The notes below the pieces were generated by a model, which worked only from the letters and a program-made list of their open reading frames with translations, searched no databases and was not told the origin of the DNA. From positions 1 through 5,190 of the forward strand of contig CAJCIF010000438.1 in the NCBI GenBank assembly GCA_903970355.1: a DNA stretch of 5,190 bases, written 5' to 3'. The translations under genes were made by a program, and so were the position numbers. The DNA is from Actinomycetota bacterium (lineage in GTDB: Bacteria > Cyanobacteriota > Vampirovibrionia > Obscuribacterales > Obscuribacteraceae). This document shows, piece after piece, positions 1 through 5,190 of the stretch (position 1 is its first letter; each line of letters begins with the position of its first letter).

Positions 1-3000
1 GTACCAATGCGAAACGAGCCGATGAACAAAAGGCGCTCGAGTCATCGTTGCTCGGTGATCGCAAAGATGCTCAAAACGAGGAACAGCGCGCACATAATCG
101 CAGTCAGTTTATAAATGACTTATCGAACGACTTGATAGGAGAGGCAAAGGCACATCTCAAGCTGCTTACCGACGATGACCTCAAGACAAAGGAGATCCGG
201 GATGCTGCCTTCCATTCGATTGTGCAAGGCTTGAGAGTTGGCGATCCAAATATCGTAGAAGGAATTCTTGACCTCAAGCTGCTCACTCAAGATGACCTCA
301 AAGCACAGGGGATCCGCGATGCTGCTACCCAGGGACTCATAAGATGTCTATCGGATCTATCGGACGTAGGACCAACAAGGATAGAGAACGCAAAGAAAAT
401 TCTAGGTTTGAAACTACTCAATGAAGATGATCTTAGGACGTCGCAAATCCACAGCCTCGTCTTCTCTACGCTTAGACACTGGCTAGGGCGTGGTAATACA
501 GATTATCTAAAGGAAGTTCAAGATCTTGGGCTTTTCCATGATGATGAACTGAACATACATTGGTTCCGTCAGGTTCTTAACCAAGGACTTACTTACTGTT
601 TATCGGAAGGGAATGATACAAATGTCCAGAAAATTCTCGATCTCAATGTGCTCAGGGAAGGAGAAATCCATGCTGCCGCCCGCGCCGGGCTTGAGAACTG
701 TCTATCGGTTGGACACATAGATAGTGCCAGGAAAATTCTCGATCTCAAACTACTCACGCAAAAAGAAATCCATGAAGCCGCCCGCACCGGGCTTGAGAAC
801 AGTCTATTGGATGGAAATATATATAGTGCCGAGAGAGTTATCGATCTTAAACTTCTCACGCAAGAAGATATCCGTGAAGCCGCTCGCGCTGGGATTCAGA
901 ACTTTCTATCGATTGGAGAGATAGGTAATGCCAGGGAAGTTCTCGATCTCAAACTTCTCACGCAAGAAGATATCCATGAAGCCGCCCGCGCCGGCCTTCA
1001 GAACTGTCTATTTAATGGATACATAGAGGGTGCCACGAAAGTTCTCGATCTTAAACTTCTCACGCAAGAAGATACCCATAAAGCCGCCCGCGCTGGGATT
1101 CAGAACTTTCTATCGATTGGAGAGATAGATCATGTCAAGAAAATTTTAGACCTCAAGCTGCTTGATCAGGATGCTATTGATAACGTCTTGCGGGAGTCTG
1201 TGGAATCTGGATATATCACGAGTGTGCTTCGTACAGCGCTCTCAAATGGAATGAATCTCAATTCAGGATTAGAACGGTATCTCAGCATATCTGGGCTTAC
1301 CGACGAAAATGCAACTGTTCTATTCAATAGTTTAAAAGAAAATGACCCTGACTGGTCGGATGGTAATATTCGCCATCAATTTGAAGAGGGTGCCGCCATA
1401 TTTGGTGCAGCGCGAATGCTTCGGTATGTCTTCAAGGCTAACGCCACTGTGCACGATGCACTCTTCGCTTTCCATTACGTTGTTCAACTCTATCACCAAT
1501 CTGGACTGACCGCAGATCAGTTTTACGGGAATGTACTCTCACAGGTGAATCGAGACGATGCCATTGACAATAGTGGCTCATCTTCTTCTCGACTTAATGC
1601 AATAGCACCCGATTTTCCCAATAATATCGATGAAGTTTTGCAAAAAGCAAAGACCCACCCAGAGGTAAGCACACTCCAAAAGTTGGTTGCTTCATTCTCT
1701 AGCACACAAAGTGTGTTTGCTTCTTGGCCTGATCTGCAGCGCTTCGCTAAGTTACGGCAGATTCTAGCGCAAACGGAGTTGTTGACGGAGCTTAAGCAAC
1801 TGCGCACAGAAAATCAAGCCAAGCTAGCTGACTGGGTAGAAGCATTGGCATTTCATCCGGATAGCAGAGTGGGCGTAGGAGCAATAGTTGACTTTTGGAA
1901 AAACCCAGAGAGGTTTCTGGCTATTAGGGAACTGCATGATGCTGAATCACATGAGCTCAAGAAACCATCGAACTATACCGATATTCCTCACTTAGATCTC
2001 GACGCTACGCAACTAAGAGATGCCCTTGTGGAAGGAACACTAGACAAGCTTCAAGTATTTTCACCGATGAAAGTCGAGTATGAGATTGGTGGCGCCGAGT
2101 TCAGTTTGTCGTCAGAACTCGGTCGCGCACTCGGTTCCCGCAAAGAAAGCCGTCCAGGAGAAGCAAAAAATCCTGGTAAGTTATTTAGTGAAGTTGGTAA
2201 GCTTTTGAAACCGTCTGGTTTGACGGTCAATCAGATACTTGGTGGTGCTGAGGCACCACCGCAGTTAAAACAACAACTTGAGACTTTACTGTACAATCAA
2301 GAATTCGGCGCAAATCGTCCGCAGACCGGACTGCGCCTTATTGCTGAAATCCATCGAAAGAGTGATCCGCTTGCCGTCGTTGCTGGTGACGATACAGCTT
2401 CATGCATGGGCTTTGGCACTGGCAAGAATAATGTTTACATGTTCAATCCCAACGATGCTCTTTTTACTGTACGTTTAGTACGTTCCGACGGAACGTCTCG
2501 CACAATAGCGCAGAGTGTTCTCACCAAGGATATAGACGTCAAAGTGCCTGTGCCAACTTTATTGGACCAAGTAAACGGAGATGGAGAAGCTTCTTTTCAC
2601 CAGCTTGTTCCTCAAGAATCTTTGCAAGGTCAAAAGGCAGTTATCGCAGCCGATAATGTACAAGTTCATCCTAACTATCATTCGAATGCCTATCCGGCGG
2701 CTCTGGAAGCCGTCTACAGAGATTTCTTTCAACGCTACAGCGAATTGCATGGAAAAGACGAGAATTTGAGAAGTGACAAATTAGTGATCGGTCTTGGTTA
2801 TTCAGAAACTATGCAATCGTTGCCAACGGAACCTAACACATTCCTACCGCAAGCACCGGTTGGCTATTCGGATAAGACTGATGAGCAGGTATATTCACTC
2901 TCGCTTACTGAACCACAAAAGGTAAGAGTACAATTGCTAAACGCAGAAGACAGTCAAATTGAAGGTCGCCCAAAAACAGCAGTATCGTCTGCGCCTGGTA

Positions 3001-3557
3001 TAAATCCGTTGACATTCGAAGACTCTCTTGCTGTTTCTTATATGGACGGCAAAATGTATCAGGATAGTCTCTCGTTGCCTCAGGGGCTACACAACTTGGA
3101 AAACGCGCTTATTGCCAAAGACATAAATAACGCAGCTAAGAACCGACCAAACTTGAGTTTGAAATATGCGGACCAAACAGGCACAATGAAAGGATATTTG
3201 CTGGCATATGAAGGCAAAGAGAGCTATGACGGATCTGAGCACCCGGTGATTTTCATAAGTGACTTAACTAGCGACAAGCCAAGCAGCATAAGCGGTCTTG
3301 CTCAGCCGGTTGGGCAAAAGTTACTTTTAGGATTTGGTAATTTGTATAAGCAAAATTATCTCGATAAAGGCAATTTGACCCCAATTTTCACTAGTGCACG
3401 TGGTGATACCTTACCAAGAATTCTTACCGAACAGATGGAATCACTTGGAAAAAAACTTGGCTACCAATTCGAAATACGGGAAGTTGGCACTCATCGTGCA
3501 GACTCTAGCACTATGCATGATGTACTTATCATTCCGCACCAAATCACTCTGAAATAA
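1..3557 (+). CDS. Giant helical-repeat protein with possible GNAT-like C-terminal modules, 5' partial
   Basis: I do not recognise a named family. The frame is open from base 3 with no stop, so the true start lies upstream; residues here are counted from the first full codon (nt 3), giving 1184 before TAA at 3555. Residues 1-50 are charged and helical. Residues 51 to about 410 form an array of short helical repeats with a core like D-L-K-L-L-T-Q-E-D-I and G-x-I-x-x-A-x-x-[VI]-L, consistent with an alpha-solenoid. Residues 410-780 are mostly helical, with a serine-rich linker near 524-530 and a K-K-P-S-N-Y stretch at 653-658. Residues 780-1184 are richer in beta strands: a D-D-T-A-S-C-M-G-F-G motif (Cys801), a D-N-V-Q-V-H-P-N-Y segment from 884, and a second unit at about 1062-1150 with G-Y-L-L-A, V-I-F-I-S-D-L and Q-P-V-G-Q-K-L-L. 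The last two resemble GNAT acetyltransferase strand and motif-A patterns, which is my inference. No transmembrane segment is visible; secretion cannot be judged without the N-terminus. The mutarotase gene follows after 15 bp. The reading frame is certain; the function is unknown. Confidence 0.9.
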   Translation, partial: TNAKRADEQKALESSLLGDRKDAQNEEQRAHNRSQFINDLSNDLIGEAKAHLKLLTDDDLKTKEIRDAAFHSIVQGLRVGDPNIVEGILDLKLLTQDDLKAQGIRDAATQGLIRCLSDLSDVGPTRIENAKKILGLKLLNEDDLRTSQIHSLVFSTLRHWLGRGNTDYLKEVQDLGLFHDDELNIHWFRQVLNQGLTYCLSEGNDTNVQKILDLNVLREGEIHAAARAGLENCLSVGHIDSARKILDLKLLTQKEIHEAARTGLENSLLDGNIYSAERVIDLKLLTQEDIREAARAGIQNFLSIGEIGNAREVLDLKLLTQEDIHEAARAGLQNCLFNGYIEGATKVLDLKLLTQEDTHKAARAGIQNFLSIGEIDHVKKILDLKLLDQDAIDNVLRESVESGYITSVLRTALSNGMNLNSGLERYLSISGLTDENATVLFNSLKENDPDWSDGNIRHQFEEGAAIFGAARMLRYVFKANATVHDALFAFHYVVQLYHQSGLTADQFYGNVLSQVNRDDAIDNSGSSSSRLNAIAPDFPNNIDEVLQKAKTHPEVSTLQKLVASFSSTQSVFASWPDLQRFAKLRQILAQTELLTELKQLRTENQAKLADWVEALAFHPDSRVGVGAIVDFWKNPERFLAIRELHDAESHELKKPSNYTDIPHLDLDATQLRDALVEGTLDKLQVFSPMKVEYEIGGAEFSLSSELGRALGSRKESRPGEAKNPGKLFSEVGKLLKPSGLTVNQILGGAEAPPQLKQQLETLLYNQEFGANRPQTGLRLIAEIHRKSDPLAVVAGDDTASCMGFGTGKNNVYMFNPNDALFTVRLVRSDGTSRTIAQSVLTKDIDVKVPVPTLLDQVNGDGEASFHQLVPQESLQGQKAVIAADNVQVHPNYHSNAYPAALEAVYRDFFQRYSELHGKDENLRSDKLVIGLGYSETMQSLPTEPNTFLPQAPVGYSDKTDEQVYSLSLTEPQKVRVQLLNAEDSQIEGRPKTAVSSAPGINPLTFEDSLAVSYMDGKMYQDSLSLPQGLHNLENALIAKDINNAAKNRPNLSLKYADQTGTMKGYLLAYEGKESYDGSEHPVIFISDLTSDKPSSISGLAQPVGQKLLLGFGNLYKQNYLDKGNLTPIFTSARGDTLPRILTEQMESLGKKLGYQFEIREVGTHRADSSTMHDVLIIPHQITLK
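153..638 (+). repeat. Divergent first four units of the protein repeat array (39, 45, 39, 39 residues)
   Basis: Four repeat units precede the regular block. Taking the residue before L-K-L-L (or its variant) as unit position 1, units begin at nt 153, 270, 405 and 522, and the next at 639. Spacings are therefore 117, 135, 117 and 117 nt, or 39, 45, 39 and 39 residues. The cores read H-L-K-L-L-T, D-L-K-L-L-T, G-L-K-L-L-N and D-L-G-L-F-H, each followed by an acidic D-D-[DE]-L stretch. The units are longer than the downstream ones because of extra residues between the two predicted helices. At the DNA level they are diverged, so they look like older copies. Confidence 0.8.
639..1148 (+). repeat. 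Five tandem 102-bp coding repeats (34 residues each)
   Basis: Units start at nt 639, 741, 843, 945 and 1047, and a further degenerate core (D-L-K-L-L-D-Q-D) begins at 1149; every spacing is exactly 102 nt. The consensus is close to D-L-K-L-L-T-Q-E-D-I-H-E-A-A-R-A-G-[LI]-[QE]-N, then a C-L-S-x-G-x-I-x-x-A-x-K-[VI]-L helix. The 22-nt stretch starting at 849, 951 and 1053 is identical in three units, so conservation is at DNA as well as protein level. The G-x-I-x-x-A pattern and 34-residue period recall TPR/PPR-type alpha-solenoid repeats, but the residues do not match a TPR, PPR or ankyrin consensus well. Such surfaces usually bind a peptide or protein partner; the partner is unknown. Confidence 0.92.
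2241..2260 (+). repeat. GC-rich perfect inverted repeat inside the large CDS
   Basis: Arms GGTGGTGC (2241-2248) and GCACCACC (2253-2260) are perfectly complementary around a TGAG loop. The sequence encodes the G-G-A-E-A-P-P stretch between the helical middle region and the beta-rich C-terminal region. It is not followed by a T-tract on either strand, so it is not an intrinsic terminator. It would form a strong mRNA hairpin, but a function is not shown and it may simply reflect the Gly/Pro coding content. Confidence 0.5.
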
Positions 3558-3561
3558 TTGC

Positions 3562-3565
3562 GAGG
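3562..3565 (+). promoter_or_regulatory. Ribosome-binding site for the mutarotase gene
   Basis: A GAGG core lies 7 nt before the TTG at 3573. This spacing is typical for a Shine-Dalgarno site. It decides the start: the alternative in-frame TTG at 3558 directly abuts the upstream stop codon and has no purine-rich site at a suitable distance before it. Confidence 0.7.
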
Positions 3566-3572
3566 CAAGATT

Positions 3573-4466
3573 TTGACTGAGACCAAAACTGATTTTTACT
3601 CAACAGAAACTGACGCTAGCGGGCTAAGTAAAATACTTGTCTCAACGCCCGCCTGCAATGCAGAGATCTACCTGCAGGGCGCACATCTAACGCGCTTTCA
3701 ACCCGCCGATAGCGAGCCGGTGCTATTTCTAAGTAAGCGGTCAAAATTTACCCAGGGCAAAGCGATCAGAGGCGGCATTCCGATCATATTCCCATGGTTC
3801 GGCGCACGCACCGCTAATACTTTCAGTGATCGTACGGACGGACCTGCCCATGGCTTTGCTCGCACCAGTCTCTGGCAACTTAACTCTGCCACCATGGAAG
3901 GAGAAGAAGTCGTTGTTACGTTAACGCTCGGTCCTGATGCCAATTCACGAGCACTTGGATACGACCATTTCCTAGCGACGTACACGCTAAGATTGGGCAA
4001 CAGTCTCGACTTGTCTTTATCGGTAAAAAATCTTGCCTCTTCACCGCTGTTGTTCGAAGAAGCATTCCATACCTATTTTAGTGTGGGCGATGCAACCACG
4101 GCTACTGTAACCGGACTCGAGCAGGCAGAATATCTGGATAAAACAGACGGATTCAAACGTAAGCGCGAACTTGCTCCTTTCTTGGTTCTGATAGGAGAAA
4201 CCGATCGTCCATATTTAAATACGACAGCACCAATTACTCTCAGTGACCCGCTTTTAAATCGGCGCATAAATATATCAAAGCAAAATTCAAATACAACAGT
4301 AATTTGGAATCCCTGGGAGGCATTAACAGCAAAATTTGCAGACATGGAACCTGATGGTTGGCGGCAGATGCTTTGCATCGAAAGTGCCAATGTCGGTGAA
4401 AATGCCATTGTATTGAACGCCGAAGAAGATCACCAAATGCATGTGCAGATTAGTGTTTTGAATTAA
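3573..4466 (+). CDS. D-hexose-6-phosphate mutarotase (glucose-6-phosphate 1-epimerase, YeaD family)
   Basis: This cytosolic enzyme interconverts the alpha and beta anomers of glucose 6-phosphate and related hexose 6-phosphates (EC 5.1.3.15), feeding glycolysis and the pentose phosphate pathway. The product is 297 residues from the TTG at 3573, close to the roughly 290-300 usual for the family, and covers the whole aldose-1-epimerase-type beta-sandwich. Visible hallmarks in order: R-G-G-I-P-I-I-F-P-W-F-G at 66-77, H-G-F-A-R-T at 93-98, E-A-F-H-T-Y-F at 163-169 with the catalytic base position His166, a D-K-T-D-G loop after it, W-N-P-W at 245-248, and C-I-E-S with the catalytic acid position Glu270. 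These correspond to the His/Glu pair known from E. coli YeaD and yeast YMR099c. Arg66 and Arg97 are candidates for phosphate contact. The 15-bp gap after the upstream gene suggests co-transcription but no functional link is evident. There is no signal peptide. A generic aldose 1-epimerase is the only real alternative and fits less well. Confidence 0.93.
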   Translation: MTETKTDFYSTETDASGLSKILVSTPACNAEIYLQGAHLTRFQPADSEPVLFLSKRSKFTQGKAIRGGIPIIFPWFGARTANTFSDRTDGPAHGFARTSLWQLNSATMEGEEVVVTLTLGPDANSRALGYDHFLATYTLRLGNSLDLSLSVKNLASSPLLFEEAFHTYFSVGDATTATVTGLEQAEYLDKTDGFKRKRELAPFLVLIGETDRPYLNTTAPITLSDPLLNRRINISKQNSNTTVIWNPWEALTAKFADMEPDGWRQMLCIESANVGENAIVLNAEEDHQMHVQISVLN

Positions 4467-4548
4467 ATCTCGCAGATTTCACAACTCGGCAACGTCATTA
4501 ATTTCCCATTCCACTACCATTTTGACATCTACGAAAACTGGCTGTTGA
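4467..4548. other. Intergenic gap, no convincing signal
   Basis: These 82 bp separate the mutarotase stop from the next start. A weak 6-bp stem (AAATCT, CGC loop, AGATTT) at 4465-4479 overlaps the stop codon but lacks a T-tract. A TTGACA hexamer at 4522-4527 has a poor -10 partner (TTGAAT, 17 bp downstream) that would overlap the next start codon. Neither is strong enough to call as terminator or promoter, so read-through from the upstream genes is possible. Confidence 0.4.
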
Positions 4549-5190
4549 ATGGCATACCAATTAACTACTCTCTCCAGCAAACAGATTCAACCCACCCTTC
4601 AACAGCATCTCCTTGCTGGTGAAGAAGTTGTTATCGTTCAACGATCAGACACCCCGCGTCGATATCTGATTGTTTGGCTGCGTAGCTGGCTGATAACGAT
4701 AGGCGCAATAATAGTCATTGCCTTTCTTGAATGCCACGAAGTTTGGGAATGGGCCTTAGCGGTCCTGACTTTGTGTCTGTTCCTGAAATTGATGTATAAA
4801 TCAATCAAGCATGGAATACCGTTTGACATTATTACGAATAAGCGAATCCTCCAGATCTACGAATCTGGTGAAAGGATTTCTTCCTACAGTATCGATAGTC
4901 TAAAGTCGATCGAAATTCAAAACCGCATTGGTGGCAGTGGTAACTTAAAACTCACCTTTTCGCTCGGCTCTAAAATTGCCAAAAGCACTTTTATTTTTCG
5001 AAGCGTAAGCGATCCGGATGGGATTTTAGAAAAGATCGAACATGGAAGGCAGCATGATTCATTCCCTGGCCCCCCATTGCTGCTCGGCAACGCTAAGCTG
5101 TTTGTTGAGGATGAACTGCCTGCTTTTCGAGCTTTGGCAAACTCCTTGCTTGTACAGGGCGAAGAATTGCTCGTTTTATTTCGCGAGGAT
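4549..5190 (+). CDS. Membrane-anchored bacterial PH-like domain protein, 3' partial
   Basis: The window holds the first 214 codons; the gene runs off the right edge. The ATG at 4549 follows an in-frame TGA immediately, so the frame cannot extend upstream, and no other good start lies before the first conserved segment; a clear Shine-Dalgarno site is missing. Residues 1-38 are soluble. Two hydrophobic helices follow at about 40-60 and 66-83, separated by a short polar turn (E-C-H-E), forming a membrane hairpin. Residues 85-168 look like a bacterial PH domain of the YdbT/bPH type: G-I-P-F-D-I-I-T-N-K-R-I-L, then strands, then I-D-S-L-K-S-I-E-I and a G-G-S-G-N-L-K-L-T-F strand pair, ending in a helix (D-P-D-G-I-L-E-K-I). 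Near the edge, residues 200-214 (L-L-V-Q-G-E-E-L-L-V-L-F-R-E-D) echo residues 21-34 (L-L-A-G-E-E-V-V-I-V-Q-R-S-D), suggesting a second module. Role unknown; proteins of this sort sit at the cytoplasmic membrane. Confidence 0.8.
   Translation, partial: MAYQLTTLSSKQIQPTLQQHLLAGEEVVIVQRSDTPRRYLIVWLRSWLITIGAIIVIAFLECHEVWEWALAVLTLCLFLKLMYKSIKHGIPFDIITNKRILQIYESGERISSYSIDSLKSIEIQNRIGGSGNLKLTFSLGSKIAKSTFIFRSVSDPDGILEKIEHGRQHDSFPGPPLLLGNAKLFVEDELPAFRALANSLLVQGEELLVLFRED

Noticed and set aside
48..50. TTG as the start codon of the large gene
   Set aside because: The frame is open to the window's left edge and no ribosome-binding site precedes this TTG, so it is an internal leucine codon; the true start is upstream.
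593..859. Antisense open frame across the repeat array
   Set aside because: It exists because the tandem repeat lacks stops in that frame; the repeat codons on the + strand explain it fully and there is no ribosome-binding site or known family pattern.
639..1148. CRISPR array or non-coding satellite
   Set aside because: The 102-bp period is a multiple of three, the frame is open throughout, and the units lack the constant repeat and variable spacer layout of CRISPR.
3558..3560. TTG directly after the stop of the large gene as the mutarotase start
   Set aside because: It has no Shine-Dalgarno site at a suitable distance; the TTG at 3573 has GAGG 7 nt upstream.
3698..4408. Two antisense open frames opposite the mutarotase
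   Set aside because: They lie opposite a clearly recognised enzyme with intact catalytic motifs and show no family features of their own.
4465..4479. AAATCT/AGATTT stem-loop as a terminator after the mutarotase gene
   Set aside because: The stem is only 6 bp and AT-rich, overlaps the stop codon and is not followed by a T-tract.
4522..4550. TTGACA plus TTGAAT at 17-bp spacing as a promoter for the PH-domain gene
   Set aside because: The -10 match is poor and overlaps the ATG, so the transcript would begin inside the gene with no good later start codon.
4638..4829. Short antisense open frame opposite the PH-domain gene
   Set aside because: The + strand frame has transmembrane and PH-domain patterns through this region; the antisense product shows no recognisable feature.

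Overview
The window is bacterial and holds three genes, all on the + strand and closely spaced. The first runs in from the left edge and the third runs off the right edge. Codon use and base composition look similar across the three. I see no tRNA, rRNA, CRISPR array, insertion sequence or phage gene. Nothing in the window fixes the taxon. The use of TTG as a start codon, the moderate GC content and a very large repeat protein with a possible acetyltransferase-like C-terminus would fit a non-model lineage (I thought of Vampirovibrionia/Melainabacteria-type genomes), but that is only an impression.

Left two-thirds (1-3557): one very large open reading frame with at least 1184 codons in the window and its N-terminus outside. 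It starts with a charged helical segment, then an array of about nine to ten helical repeats (nt 153 to about 1230). The repeats are 39, 45, 39 and 39 residues long at first and then settle into five units of exactly 34 residues (102 nt). A long helical, unassigned middle region follows (about nt 1230-2340). The C-terminal region (about nt 2340-3554) carries two stretches whose strand and motif pattern suggests two divergent GNAT-like (acetyltransferase-fold) modules. The repeat array is certain, its fold is likely alpha-solenoid, and the GNAT idea is an inference.

Centre right (3573-4466): a confidently recognised D-hexose-6-phosphate mutarotase (glucose-6-phosphate 1-epimerase, YeaD family), 15 bp after the big gene. 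It starts at a TTG with a well-placed GAGG ribosome-binding site and retains both catalytic residues (His166, Glu270).

Right (4467-5190): an 82-bp gap, then the first 214 codons of a membrane protein with two transmembrane helices followed by a bacterial PH-like domain. The last residues in the window repeat the pattern of its N-terminus, so the gene probably encodes two tandem copies of this module.

The short gap between the first two genes suggests co-transcription. I see no metabolic link among the three products: the mutarotase is a housekeeping sugar-phosphate enzyme, while the repeat protein and the PH-domain membrane protein are of unknown role.
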